DNA of 64,000 nt, taken from contig CM065691.1 of the NCBI GenBank assembly GCA_017654935.2, positions 29,746,764 to 29,810,763 of the forward strand. Direction: 5' to 3'. The stretch comes from Phymorhynchus buccinoides. Lineage: Eukaryota; Mollusca; Gastropoda; Neogastropoda; Raphitomidae. Below the pieces are notes generated by a model. It ran no database searches. It was given only the letters and a program-made list of their open reading frames with translations, and was not told where the DNA came from. A program made the position numbers and the translations under genes. This document shows, piece by piece, positions 13,701 to 35,548 of this stretch (the first letter of the stretch is position 1; each line of letters starts with the position of its first letter).

Positions 13701-14569
13701 TCTGTTTCCCTGTCTCTCTCAGCATCTGTTTCTGTCTAGGCATGGGTGTGTTGTCTGTTTCTCTGTCTCTCTCAGCATCTGTGCCTGTGGGCATGGGTGT
13801 GTTGTCTGTTTCTCTATCTCTCTGAGCATCTGTTTCTGTCTGTAGGCATGGGTGTGTTGTCTGTTTCTCTGTCTCTCTGAGCATCTGTTTGTGTCTGTAG
13901 GCGTGGGTGTGTTGTCTGTTTCTCTGTCTCTCTCAGCATCTGTTTCTGTAGGTGTGGGTGTGTTGTCTGTTTCTCTGTCTCTGAGCATCTGTTTCTGCAC
14001 GCATGGGTGTGTTGTCTGTTTCTCTGTCTCTCTGAGCATCTGTTTCTGTAGGCATGGGTGTGTTGTCTGTTCCTTTGTCTCTCTGAGCATCTGTTTCTGT
14101 CTGTAGGCATGGGTGTGTGCGCGTTTGACAGAAGGGAATGTGTGTACTTGATTGTCCATGCCTTTTTCTTTTAGCTCAAGTGCTTCTTGATTAAACCAAG
14201 ACATGGAGTATCCAGTATTTAGACTAAAGTTGAGTTTGCCTGAACTTTGAGGGCGTGCGCCGTCAGTACGAAAATAATTATTTGGAACTTTTATTTTAAG
14301 TTTGCAGTTGATGAAATAGCATTAAAATTTACATAGAGGGTTGTTGCGTGTGAGAGTGAAAAAGAAAGAGTACAAAAGAGAGAGATTTTTGCCAAATACC
14401 AAAAAATAAAAAACAATGACAGACACGTTTTACAAGTTGTTATGCTTGTTGTGTTGGACAGTCAGAGTCAGGGGGAACTGTGCTGAGCACCAACTGGAAC
14501 GAGGTGGGGAAAGACAAGGTGGATGTCAAGCCTCCAGATGGGATGGAGTACAAGATGTACGAAAAGTAG
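153..14569 (+). CDS. SUGT1: SUGT1 (SGT1) HSP90 co-chaperone, nine exons, N-terminus outside window
   Basis: Spliced CDS: 153-222, 797-867, 2780-2844, 5619-5692, 8155-8251, 9013-9120, 10536-10647, 12329-12525, 14462-14569. All junctions are GT-AG and phases agree, giving about 300 residues plus a missing N-terminal TPR start. Order: end of the TPR region ([20 protein letters not shown], then a helix pair), an Ala/Pro linker, a CS domain of about 100 residues ([16 protein letters not shown] through [18 protein letters not shown], seen here as VEIKLKK), and the SGS domain ([45 protein letters not shown]). This order and length match animal SGT1. Known family role: cytosolic HSP90 co-chaperone that also binds SKP1, needed for kinetochore assembly and for NLR-type immune receptors. 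Several introns carry tandem copies of the following exon's start (see findings). No functional link with neighbouring genes is visible. Confidence 0.95.
396..585. repeat. AC microsatellite with CG-rich interruptions
   Basis: About 190 bp of (AC)n broken by a short alternating CG/CA block near 454-476, preceded by (GACA)n. It lies in a SUGT1 intron; the open frames across it are repeat translations. Confidence 0.97.
797..867 (+). CDS. SUGT1: SUGT1 TPR exon
   Basis: Acceptor GGTTGCAG, donor CAG|GTAAGA. It encodes [23 protein letters not shown], the last TPR helices, in phase with the exons either side. Confidence 0.92.
1196..1716. mobile_element. TTAA-flanked MITE, copy 1 (piggyBac-like by target site)
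   Basis: It is flanked by TTAA at 1192-1195 and 1717-1720. Ends read CTCATTCAAGTCG and, reversed from the right, CTCATTCGCATCG, so the terminal inverted repeat is short (about 7 bp). There is no transposase. A second copy with the same ends lies at 53012-53395. This copy holds about 130 bp (near 1417-1555, with GACCGACAGAC runs and GTTTGTGGC) that the other copy lacks; a related stretch lies at 51540-51635. Confidence 0.8.
1755..2290. repeat. Tandem duplication, two units of about 285 bp
   Basis: The segment starting TCTAAAAGGGTAAGATGGA occurs at about 1755 and again at about 2044. Shared blocks include GATAGAGTTATCGTTAGTG and GAACGGAGAATTCAACTGG. The copies differ by scattered substitutions and small indels. 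Confidence 0.85.
2780..2844 (+). CDS. SUGT1: SUGT1 exon after the TPR
   Basis: Acceptor ATATTTCAG, donor CAG|GTGATG. It encodes (D)[21 protein letters not shown], the capping helix after the TPR repeats. Confidence 0.9.
3413..3434. repeat. Poly-G tract (22 G)
   Basis: Uninterrupted run of 22 G in a SUGT1 intron; one of at least ten G or C tracts of 20 or more in the window. Confidence 0.95.
3797..5322. repeat. 64-bp minisatellite, about 24 units
   Basis: Unit of 64 bp beginning GAAGAACAGTCATTCTTTCT and ending in GTTAGTATGTTTGTTT. A 63-bp variant lacks one A (GAAGACAG). Units are almost identical apart from that base, which points to recent homogenisation. The 63-bp variants cluster near the start and recur at about 4577 and 4896, 319 bp apart, suggesting a five-unit higher-order duplication. 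Open frames here result from 63 being divisible by three. Confidence 0.97.
5619..5692 (+). CDS. SUGT1: SUGT1 Ala/Pro linker exon
   Basis: Acceptor TGTATTCAG, donor AA|GTAAGT. It encodes [20 protein letters not shown] then PTKP, a flexible linker before the CS domain. Phase 2 at its end fits the next exon. Confidence 0.88.
5887..6481 (+). mobile_element. hAT-like DNA transposon derivative with 13-bp TIRs
   Basis: Starts CAGACCTGCCTAC and ends with its exact reverse complement GTAGGCAGGTCTG. It is flanked by the 6-bp direct repeat AAATTT (5881-5886, 6482-6487). It is 595 bp long and holds a broken N-terminal transposase-like sequence. A shorter relative with the same ends is at 13373-13648. 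The superfamily is inferred from the zinc-finger remnant; the 6-bp duplication is shorter than the usual 8 bp for hAT. Confidence 0.8.
6062..6438 (+). pseudogene. Broken N-terminal zinc-finger segment of a transposase-like protein
   Basis: One frame from ATG 6062 gives [20 protein letters not shown] then a basic stretch and [16 protein letters not shown] before a stop. After frame changes it continues [20 protein letters not shown] then HVQSAKHIK, a C-x2-C...H-x4-H finger preceded by an EEW motif as in BED-like hAT-derived proteins. There is no catalytic domain. The frame is broken near 6230. Confidence 0.6.
7619..7707. repeat. CT microsatellite
   Basis: About 89 bp of uninterrupted (CT)n in a SUGT1 intron. 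Confidence 0.97.
7905..8166. repeat. About 55-bp tandem array ending in the SUGT1 exon at 8155
   Basis: Units carry TTTTTGGTGCAGGTATGACT then GGTAGCCTTATTAATTTGTT. The last unit runs into the true exon (GGTGAAG|GTATGACTGGTACC). Each unit thus holds a copy of the acceptor plus the first 12-13 exon bases, followed by TAG. Confidence 0.9.
8155..8251 (+). CDS. SUGT1: SUGT1 CS-domain exon 1
   Basis: It encodes [20 protein letters not shown] then [12 protein letters not shown], the first CS beta strands with the typical DWYQT start. The acceptor is GGTGAAG|G. Immediately upstream lie four or five tandem copies of the same acceptor region that read GGTGCAG and then hit a TAG stop four codons in. 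Confidence 0.95.
8252..9012 (+). other. SUGT1: SUGT1 intron, no recognisable element
   Basis: AT-rich sequence between two CS exons; no repeat family or coding signal recognised. Confidence 0.5.
9013..9120 (+). CDS. SUGT1: SUGT1 CS-domain exon 2
   Basis: Acceptor CTTTTGCAG, donor AAA|GTGAGT. It encodes exactly 36 residues, [20 protein letters not shown] through the conserved [14 protein letters not shown] segment of the CS domain. Confidence 0.95.
9121..10535 (+). other. SUGT1: SUGT1 intron, no recognisable element
   Basis: Nothing that matches the other repeats of the window; only short A/T tracts and a few local palindromes near 10210-10310. Confidence 0.45.
10536..10647 (+). CDS. SUGT1: SUGT1 CS-domain exon 3
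   Basis: Acceptor GTTGACAG, donor CCAG|GTCAGA. It encodes [20 protein letters not shown], the family signature at the end of the CS domain, then an Ala-rich linker. Confidence 0.95.
11701..11917. mobile_element. Short retroposon (SINE-like), copy with 14-bp target duplication
   Basis: Perfect 14-bp direct repeats CAGAAGAGGGCAGT flank it (11687-11700, 11918-11931), as expected for target-primed insertion. The body holds TTTTACGTCCTCTCGGTC, CATATGGGACATTTGTAAAT, GCCCGGAGGCAGTGCAAC and AACCACGCCTCGGTTAAAC. Relatives lie at 24686, 38160 (reverse) and 62757, and short pieces at 33841 and 35431. No clear A/B box was found. Confidence 0.82.
11921..11988 (+). pseudogene. Truncated duplicate of the SUGT1 SGS exon, copy A
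   Basis: It repeats the first 65-70 bases of the exon at 12329 (GAAGCCTCGGCCCTGAAGTA then CCCCAGCTCCAGCCACTACA) and is cut at ...GACTGGTACAAGC, where a different repeat begins. The retroposon at 11701 landed in its acceptor. Confidence 0.9.
11989..12063. repeat. Short dispersed element joined to the exon copies
   Basis: TTACAAGCACTGAACTTCCA then GTGGGGGAACTATTTATAC and a hairpin-like CCCCGGTATCC..GGGG. The same sequence follows the second exon copy at 12198-12255 and occurs alone, reversed, at about 40212-40292. Confidence 0.75.
12130..12260 (+). pseudogene. Truncated duplicate of the SUGT1 SGS exon, copy B
   Basis: An intact copy of the acceptor (TTTCCAACAG) and of the first 68 exon bases. 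It reads [23 protein letters not shown] and continues into the dispersed element, [19 protein letters not shown], before a stop at about 12276. If used, it would give an SGT1 without the SGS domain. Confidence 0.88.
12329..12525 (+). CDS. SUGT1: SUGT1 SGS-domain exon 1
   Basis: Acceptor TTTCCAACAG, donor TTT|GTAAGT. It encodes [20 protein letters not shown] then [19 protein letters not shown] and [20 protein letters not shown], the conserved SGS core. Two truncated copies of its 5' end lie at 11921 and 12130. Confidence 0.96.
12585..14115. repeat. About 58-bp minisatellite (TCTGTAGGCATGGGTGTG family)
   Basis: It begins as (TG)n with CTCTGAGCATCTGTTTGTG, then about 22 units of GGCATGGGTGTGTTGTCTGT then TTCTCTGTCTCTC..AGCATCTG. 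It is interrupted by the TIR element at 13373-13648, with units resuming exactly after the target duplication. Confidence 0.95.
13373..13648. mobile_element. 276-bp MITE of the CAGACCTGCCTAC family
   Basis: Ends CAGACCTGCCTACCC and GGGTAGGCAGGTCTG are inverted repeats. It is flanked by the 6-bp direct repeat GTTTCT (13367-13372, 13649-13654). It inserted inside the minisatellite and has no coding capacity. Confidence 0.88.
14462..14569 (+). CDS. SUGT1: SUGT1 terminal exon, SGS end and stop
   Basis: Acceptor TTGGACAG. It encodes [20 protein letters not shown] then [15 protein letters not shown] and TAG. This is the conserved SGS C-terminus, so the gene end is certain. Confidence 0.96.
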   Translation, partial: SESGGTVLSTNWNEVGKDKVDVKPPDGMEYKMYEK

Positions 14570-15580
14570 ACCACACCCTGTGGCATGAGGTCAGACACAC
14601 AGGAATCTCAAAAACCCGTTGCTAGGTTGTTTCTACCAGCGCTGAACTTTAGTTTGAAGTGGCAGTGAGAAACTAGGCTGGTGAGTGTGACCGTAGAGAT
14701 CATCGCCACATCCTGCTACAGTTTTACTGCTGAAAGAAACCATTTAGCAACAGTCTCAGGATTCATTGTTGTGTGGGCTCCACACAGTTTGCCCTTGATG
14801 TTGATCCGGACCATTCAGCAAGTTTCTGCCAGATGTTTGCTTCAGATACTTGGTCTTTGATGCCTTTGACAAGTATTATGCTAATATTTTATATTATTAA
14901 TAAGTTTTCTTTGCTTATTTTGTGTGTGTTTTTTCTCCCCCTTTCATTGTGATCCAGCTACATGGTTTTGATTGTTTTTGTGTGTGTGGATGTTTGTGAT
15001 GCAGATGAAATTTTGGAGAATTTTGAAGTCTGAACTGTTTGCATGGAGATTTCTCATTAAAGCAAAATGATATAGAGACTGTTTTTGTGGATTTGTGTTT
15101 GCATGTTTAATAACTTCCCCTTTCCTCCATTTTTTTACAGAAAAAATAAAAACAGTCCCGAAGAAAAGATAGGATATCATCTGGGCGAAACAACCTCGCA
15201 CAATTTGTCTTTGTGTCTTTAAAAAATATTATATTGGGGTAAATAAGAATTTGATGTATTCTTGATCTTTGCACCACTCGTGGGTTGTAAGAAAAGGAAC
15301 TAGGTTTCAGAGAGAATGCGACCAGTTTTGTTACAGTTGATGGATATTACACCAGACGAATTCTTTGATTGACTTTGAGCCAAGATGTTTTGGACAGCTA
15401 TGGGTTGTGCCATAGTTTGACAGACATTGATGAAATGAACTCTATTGCTAGAGAGTAAAGTACTCAGCAATGAGAATTTTGTTCATATGTGGGTTTGATT
15501 CCAACATTTATATTATTACAGCTTAATGTTATGGATATCGCAGAAAAGGCTCAATAAAAATTATGAAATTTGCTGAATAC
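14570..15580 (+). other. SUGT1: SUGT1 3' untranslated region with two poly(A) signals
   Basis: There is no conserved ORF. AATAAA occurs at 15145 and 15553; the second, CTCAATAAAAATT, is the likelier main cleavage signal. Extent is inferred from the signals only. Confidence 0.6.
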
Positions 15581-16020
15581 TATTGTGTATGTTATGTGTA
15601 AGAAGTCATTGTGAGAGGTTTCTGCAAGTCGGAATGTTTTGGTGGGTTTTTTTGGTGGTTGCTTTGGGAAGCAAAACGGGTTTGAGTTTGAGTAAACGAT
15701 ATTCAGCTGGTGGTTCGTGGTAGTGAATCTGGTTTGTTGATTGTTTTTTGAGAGTTAGTCTAGCTCGTAGACACAGATATCAGATAACGCCTAAAAATGG
15801 GGGGAAATGCCTAAAATAATTATTTTAGGGAGTCGGGGAGCAAGGACAATACATTTTACACTTACATCAGTTGAAATGGTACAGTCAATTTACCGTTTTT
15901 AAGCTGCCAGGTATTTTGTCTGCATCTGTGACTCGATCACATCATCTTAACTTTCTCAAAGAACAATGCATGGTGAAACTATTTGAAACTATAAAGTCGA
16001 TCCCATGGCTGATATAAGTC

Positions 16021-16085
16021 AGGTCAGGTCAGGTCAGGTCTTCAGGGCCGCCAGGCCTCACGGCCTCTTGAAAAGTCCTTGAAAA
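16021..16085 (-). mobile_element. CR1-like LINE 3' tail fragment
   Basis: (GGTCA)n followed by GGGCCGCCAGGCCTCACGGC, matching the 3' end of the LINE at 35549, which has the same (GGTCA)n tail in reverse orientation. Confidence 0.5.
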
Positions 16086-16421
16086 ATGCTTGAAATGAGC
16101 TCTTCTTCTGGCCATACAGTGCCTTATTTTATTTCCCTTGGTCAAATGAGGCTTTATACTGAAAATTCTCTGCCCTTGTCTCATGCACTGAAACGTGTCC
16201 GCCACCTACATCGCCCGTTACGTTGTAGTAGTGTATAGCCACAGAAAATTCTTTGTCCCTGACTCGTTACTAGGTGGCATGGTCGATTCAGTCATAAAAT
16301 TATCTCCCTTTCGTGTCACCAAGAAGTAGTATGAAGCCCCATTGAAAAAGCAAGCATATAAATTTCCTTTCCACATACAATCTTAAGAAAAGTATTTTGC
16401 AGCCTTCCAGACCATATCACA

Positions 16422-16601
16422 TACATTGGAGCCTCCCTTACAAGACCTCATTATAAGACCCCCTCCCATAATTATAAGACCTACTTCTCTGAGACATTGC
16501 CCTTCTTTGTAAGAATTAAAATTACCTCCCTTAAGACCCCTCCCTTATAAGACCTCATTTTGGATGATTTTTGAAGGTCTTATAAGGGAGGTTCCACTGT
16601 A
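16422..16601. mobile_element. MITE, TACAGTGGAACCTCCC family
   Basis: Ends TACATTGGAGCCTCCCTTA and AAGGGAGGTTCCACTGTA are inverted repeats; the interior repeats TATAAGACC blocks. Copies lie at 22438, 42003 and, diverged, 54955. TA at both ends suggests a Tc1/mariner-type target site. Confidence 0.8.
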
Positions 16602-16685
16602 TTACATATTAGGGAATAAAAAGTCTGATTTTACTTCATGTTGGTTTCACTGTCCTTTTTTCTCCTCAAAACACTTATTTTGAAG

Positions 16686-17180
16686 TACCGTATTTTACAG
16701 ACTATAAGGCGATACTTTTTTCCAAGACTCGGACCCCTGCGCCTTATAATGTGACTTACAACAAACAAACAACTACACAACAAGTGCAAAGCGACGTTAT
16801 TTTATTCACAAGAGACAAAACAAAACTACTGGATATTTCGGCGAATGCGCCTTTATCAACACAGACAAACAATTAAACAGCAAACATCAAATATAGCAAA
16901 AGGAGCCAAAAGTAGGCAAGAGAAGGAGCAAAAAACCATAAAGGCGCATTCGCCGAAATATCCAGTAGTTTTGTTTTGTCTCTTGTGAATAAAATAACGT
17001 CACTTTACACTTGTGTAGTTTGTTTGTTGTATGTTCCAGTGACGTTGCAGTCTGTTTCATTTTTTTATAATGTGACTGATGAAATAGTAAGAAAATATAG
17101 TAACAAAATCTGAAATTTGGGTTAAATTTGGGGGATGCACCTTATACTAAAGTGCGCTTTATAGTCCCAAAAATACGGTA
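16686..17180. mobile_element. Pogo-like MITE, interrupted by a PLE fragment
   Basis: Starts TACCGTATTTTACAGACTAT and ends TTTATAGTCCCAAAAATACG plus GTA, an imperfect inverted repeat. The body GACCCCTGCGCCTTATAATG is shared with the copies at 42986, 47785, 51978 and 62512. Bases 16757-17064 are a later insertion. Confidence 0.85.
16757..17064. mobile_element. Penelope-like 3' end in inverted-repeat form
   Basis: A 13-bp direct repeat TTATAATGTGACT flanks it (16744-16756, 17065-17077). The left arm TATTTCGGCGAATGCGCCTT and right arm AAGGCGCATTCGCCGAAATA form a hairpin about 90 bp long on each side. The motif 'GATAAAGGCGCATTCGCCGAAA' style is typical of Penelope-like 3' ends (family knowledge); the assignment is inferred. 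Confidence 0.6.
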
Positions 17181-17639
17181 AATGAATAATTGCTTCTGTG
17201 ACTTACAATTATAAGTCAATGACGAACACGAAATCCACAATCATTCATTGTTTATTATTCAGCGAAACATTCACATGCTTAAAAATCATCAAATTCAAAG
17301 TCACAGTGGTCTTCTTTTTTTTTCCTCTCCAAAATTACGGCAAACACAACTCATCAATGTAATGCAACACCTGATTTGACTTTGAAGATGAAAGGACGAT
17401 TTCATTTGTATCAGCATATGAATTCAAACTCATTTGCTAGGCAACAAGTACTCGCAAGCATGCACACACTTACACAAACATTCATTTTGATCTTTCAAAA
17501 TCTAAGTAGGCAAATGTACATCTTAGAACAAGAGCACTATAAAAAGTATTGACTAGGCACACCCAGTGTACCCAAAACTTTCTGTAAGTGATATGTATAT
17601 GTCACAGGAACATTTGGAATCCAGGAACATTTCTAATTT

Positions 17640-17878
17640 TACCTGGGAAATTTAAAATTATGATTTTTCATGGGAAAATTCCAAATGTTTCCAACCTACA
17701 AACTAAGAATATTTCCAAGCAAGTGGCTGCATTCTGAGAGAGAGAAAAAGAAAGACACAGAGAGAGGGGGCACTTGAACCTGGACACTCGCCTGTATTTA
17801 TTATTCGTTAGGCCTGTTTGTGTCCCACTGTAAGTCCTTTCTCATTTCAATCTGTTCTCTATCAATATATTTGCCAAA

Positions 17879-17933
<55 letters not shown>

Positions 17934-18050
17934 GATATCTACAATGACTTCTTTGTATGCTTGGGAAAATTCCGAATTTTCCCAATCTTGTGAAGATTCA
18001 GAATTTTTGAGGTAAAATTTAGAATTTTCCCGGATTCCAAGTTTTCACGT
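17640..18050. other. Intergenic segment with repeated GGGAAAATTCCAAAT-like motifs
   Basis: Variants of GGGAAAATTCCAAATGTTTCC, CCTGGGAAATTTAAAATT and TTGGGAAAATTCCGAATTTT occur in both orientations around the CT microsatellite, suggesting an old foldback element. No ORF. Confidence 0.4.
17884..17929. repeat. CT microsatellite
   Basis: About 46 bp of (CT)n. Confidence 0.95.
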
Positions 18051-19490
18051 GACAGATACAGTATACAAAGTAACGAGCGTCTGCTTTGAATGCCAAAATC
18101 TTGATTATCTGTACTTTAGTATTCCACAATTTGTGTTAAAAGTTTTCAAAACTGTAAACATTACACTGTCTGTGTATCTGAAGAGTTGTGCGCTTTGTTG
18201 AACCTGCTAGATCAAATTGGAGTGCATTTCACTTAGTGTGATGGGCTCGGCATGAACAAATGCATAAAAAGCACCAAGAATTTTTTTTTATAGAGAAAAA
18301 GGTGAAAGAGATTCTGGAGAATATAACAGCCAAATAAACAACAGCTTCAAATAAAAAATCATGCAAACTTTGACTTAGTGGCGGGTAAAACTTTCCACTC
18401 ACAGATATTGTGGCATGTGTAAAAGATAGTGTGGAAAGTGGGAAAATGTCTCATGTAGGTACAACTATTTGGGTGAGTATTTCTTTTACCAAAGAAACCA
18501 AAATCAAAATTGATTCAACAGTTTCACCAAATCGTGTTGGCTAAAACTAAAAGTGTTCAGTGTTCAGTCTGGCATTTCTGCACACACATAAATGTTTGTA
18601 AACCCATAAGGAACCATTTCCATTCAGGCGTCACTGTTTTGAGTTTGCTGCAGTTGGCATCTGGCTCAACCAATCAGTATCTCTTTTCATCCTTTGCATA
18701 GAATATATCACTGTAAGTTTATAATTTGTGTAGACATTTAAACTTACAAAATGCCACTTCTGTATTTAGTAAACAGTACCTGTAATCATAATATTGAAGA
18801 TGACACCCTGTGGAAACAATGCTTTCAAAAGTCAAATATAAACCACAAATGAGAATCAAATCAAATCGAGTTAAAAAGAAAAAGTAAAATCCATCAGCAT
18901 AATGACAACTCAAAACTCGATGTTCATGGTGATCATTGTCTTTTGCGTATCCCCAGCAGTGGAATGTTCTTGCCAAGTATCATATCAGTCATTTGTATAT
19001 TCATAAGAACAATTCAAGTTGAACTTAAGACGTGATTGAGGCATCAAGTGATGCCTGTTCACCAACAGGGATGAGTAAACCAAACCAATTCTCTTGCTAA
19101 CATGGTAATGTAATCAAACTTTAGACAACTTTACATGTGCAGTTTCAAATGCAAAACTGTTGATGTGTTAGCCTTGTAGGCATAATGCTTTATGCATGGA
19201 TGAAACCACATGGCAGGAAAAGCAGGAATCCTGATTTTGGTTCTGTTATTTTTCCTGAAATCAGGAATTTGCAATACTTATAATTCCACAGGAATGAGGG
19301 AAAAAACCCATTGTTTTATATGATATATACCCAAAAAACCACTTCAGCTGCGGGGGCTTCGCCCACCGACCCCAACAAACTACTCCGCCCCATGACCCCA
19401 CCAAGGTGGCCCACCGGAACCTAGGCCTTCCTGCTTTTCATTTTATCCAGGTGACACCCTTGTTTGTGTTTATCCTCTCTGTATATTGGC
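18051..19490. other. Intergenic, nothing recognised
   Basis: Between the convergent ends of SUGT1 and the RBCC gene; no coding or known repeat signal. Confidence 0.45.
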
Positions 19491-19497
19491 CTCTGCA

Positions 19498-19700
19498 ACT
19501 AGGGTTATTAACGCCCTTGACAGTGAGAGTGAAGCCTTTGCTGGTCAGTGCGGACAAGGGCATTCACTCTTGCGAAAGGCAGCCATTTAGTGGCCTCAAA
19601 TAGGGTTATTGGCGAGAGTTGTTCCCTTGTTTGGTCAGTGCGCAACCATCTCCCCCCACCCACCAAGGGCATTCACTCTTGCAAAAGGTGTTCTTTGCAG
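19498..19700. repeat. Imperfect direct repeat, about 110-125 bp spacing
   Basis: TAGGGTTATTAACGCCCTTG..GGTCAGTGCG..AAGGGCATTCACTCTTGCGA is followed by TAGGGTTATTGGCGAGAGTT..GGTCAGTGCG..AAGGGCATTCACTCTTGCAA. Confidence 0.7.
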
Positions 19701-20199
19701 TAGCCAATAGGGAAGAGTGCAGGACTATTTTACACCTTGACAACTCCGCAGTATTAAGCTTTAAATTAAAGTGCTGTCGATATGTCATTGATTTATGCGT
19801 TACCTGACCAGTCCCCTTTCAGATAATACTGCAGTTCTCCTTCCTCAGTCCACAGCTAGATTATTTTTTTTTCTCCCCTTGATAAACTAGTGGTTGATTT
19901 TTAAATGTTTGTAGCAGCTGAAAACTATAACTTTTTTTTCTTCTGTTCTTTCCCTTTTCTCTTATCATATTTCAAAGTCTGAACATTACATTTGCTTCTA
20001 TGTAAAGAAGTTCATCAACACTGAAGAAGAAGATCAACATCACCGCAGTATTTTATGGACTGAAAACAACGGCAAGGACTTTGGGCAAATGTTAAGATCA
20101 GCTCAGTGGAGGGAGTTGATCTTAACATTAGCCGGACTTTGGATTACACTCAAAGCTGCCCTCTCAAATCGACTGTCCCAGCACTGTCAAGTTCAGTCA

Positions 20200-33297
<13,098 letters not shown>

Positions 33298-33689
33298 GTT
33301 CAGACGCAGTAGGCCTTGTGGGACGCACGAGTGAACGTGCTCCAACTTGTTGTCGATGGTCGTCGGTTAGACCAATGCATTATTAGACTGCATTGACACA
33401 CCTTCTGAACGATCGATCGTTATCAACTCGACGCTAGTGTAGGCCTACAGACTGGCACATTTTTAGATTTCACGCAGGAAGCAATTCAATAAAATTCAAA
33501 CAAAGTATGCTTTCTGTTGCTTCTATCATCGTTTATAGGCTTCAACTCTTTATTTCACACGGATAACCCTTAGTGAGTAGTGATATGGAAATCAGTTGTT
33601 TGTTTACCTTGACGACGTGGAGGAAGGTCGTAAAGTCTAAAGGGAGATAACACCCCTTTCTGAAGAATAAGTGGCTACATATAACATGT

Positions 33690-33765
33690 AAGCTCCCCTG
33701 AAGTCGGAGTATGGCCGCCCATGTGGCGGGGCCCTTTAAAAGCAACCATACACGTAATCTTCCCT
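33690..33765. repeat. Dispersed repeat fragment
   Basis: CCCCTGAAGTCGGAGTATGG then CCGCCCATGTGGCGGGG is matched by TCTGAAGTCAGAGTGTGGGT then GCCCACATGGCGGGG at 60408. Confidence 0.65.
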
Positions 33766-33904
33766 TAAACATCTAAAGTAAAATAAAACATATTTTTTCT
33801 CTTCCCCTTCCCCCCTTTTCCAAACAACTAAAAATAGACCGTAATGTCCCATATGGCTTCGGCCGAGAGGACGATAAGCATAATTAATTGGAATCTTCCC
33901 ATGC

Positions 33905-34042
33905 ATTCGGATAATGGCCTTTATCATGACTGTGATTAATTATTCAACAAAGATAATTAGCTGAAAAGGTTAATAAAATACAGCTTTATGTTTGGTAAGA
34001 AAGGCAAGAACGGAAAATTGGAAACAACCGAGAAACATGATG

Positions 34043-34076
<34 letters not shown>

Positions 34077-34110
34077 TCTTGACCTTTACCCAAGAGTATA
34101 TAGTAGTCTT
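33905..34110. repeat. G-tract module, copy 1
   Basis: ATAATGGCCTTTATCATGAC, TTATTCAACAAAGATAATTA, GGTAAGAAAGGCAAGAACGG, then 28 G (34045-34072) and CACATCTTGACCTTTACCC. Copies: 39030-39115 and 59102-59290. Confidence 0.85.
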
Positions 34111-34514
34111 TGTTCGAGCCATATGGCACCTAACAAATCTTGACCTGTTATTCCCCTCAAGAGAAAACTTAGTTTTTAAAAAAACCTCAATATAATAACT
34201 ATATTTAAAGAAAAAACCCTTTCCCCCACTCCCTTCCCCTCATTTTCCAATATTTAAATTAATAGTAATATCCCATATGGCGTCGAAGAATACCCAGAGC
34301 TTCAGATTGAAAGCAGGCCCGGGTCATTGACCCGCCGCATTGACAGTGATTTGACTCCTCATTTTGTGCAACCATCTGACCCATGAAAATTGCAATAAAA
34401 TTAAGTGTGACACATCACTTGCCCCTTATTTTGGAAACTGACCCCTCAATTTCTGATCAGGGGTCATATGACCCATGAAGTTTGACTACAATCTGAAGCT
34501 CTGAATACTATACC

Positions 34515-34517
34515 CCT

Positions 34518-34603
<86 letters not shown>
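34515..34603. repeat. CT microsatellite
   Basis: About 85 bp of (CT)n. Confidence 0.95.
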
Positions 34604-34605
<2 letters not shown>

Positions 34606-34689
34606 GAGGGCTGGATATAAAAAAGCATGTTATTGCTTACTCTATTACCCTCTATAAATAAAATTCAATCATTCAATCAATCAATCAAT

Positions 34690-34693
<4 letters not shown>

Positions 34694-34782
<89 letters not shown>
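34694..34782. repeat. CT microsatellite with (ATCA)n edge
   Basis: (ATCA)n followed by about 88 bp of (CT)n. Confidence 0.95.
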
Positions 34783-34786
<4 letters not shown>

Positions 34787-34943
34787 CCACCCACACTGCC
34801 ACATATTATATTAGACCTATGTTGTGAAACACAGCCATGTACACTCAGACAGTATATTGTGCAATGACTGATGTACACGCACAAACGCACATGCATAAAT
34901 GAATGCTTGCATAGATGCAGACGCACATACACATGCATGCGCA

Positions 34944-34964
34944 CGCACACGCACACGCACACGC

Positions 34965-35030
<66 letters not shown>
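34944..35030. repeat. AC microsatellite
   Basis: GCACACGCACACGC grading into (AC)n. Confidence 0.95.
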
Positions 35031-35031
<1 letters not shown>

Positions 35032-35316
35032 GTGACAGGAGATAGATAGATATCTAGAGAGTTCTTCTTCTTCTACCGTTGAGTATCCACAATCATCAGT
35101 TTGATTTTATGATACTATATGCGGTTGAGGTCCGAAGCCGGGCATAAAAAGAAACAAACAAATAAAACAAAAACCTACTCTACGAAGATGACCCAGCCAG
35201 TCAGGTCTCGAGTTATGAGTTAATTAATTTATTTATTTATTTTATTTATCGAGGATAATAGAATAAGCCTAATTGCTTTTTCCCCAGTCCTCTAGATAAA
35301 CAAAATAGAATAGAAC

Positions 35317-35321
<5 letters not shown>

Positions 35322-35366
<45 letters not shown>
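35322..35366. repeat. AG microsatellite
   Basis: About 45 bp of (GA)n. Confidence 0.93.
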
Positions 35367-35368
<2 letters not shown>

Positions 35369-35548
35369 CAAGATCAAGATCAAGAGAGTTGCACACACTA
35401 GTACACCTAAAAACCACATGTAAAAAGTAATGTCCCATATGGTTTCGGCCAAGAGGACGTAAAGCTAAATTCTCCACTAGTACACTGATACTTTTGTGAT
35501 ATTTTTGTATTTGTGGTCTTATTTGTGGTCTTAAATTTTCAACGACAA

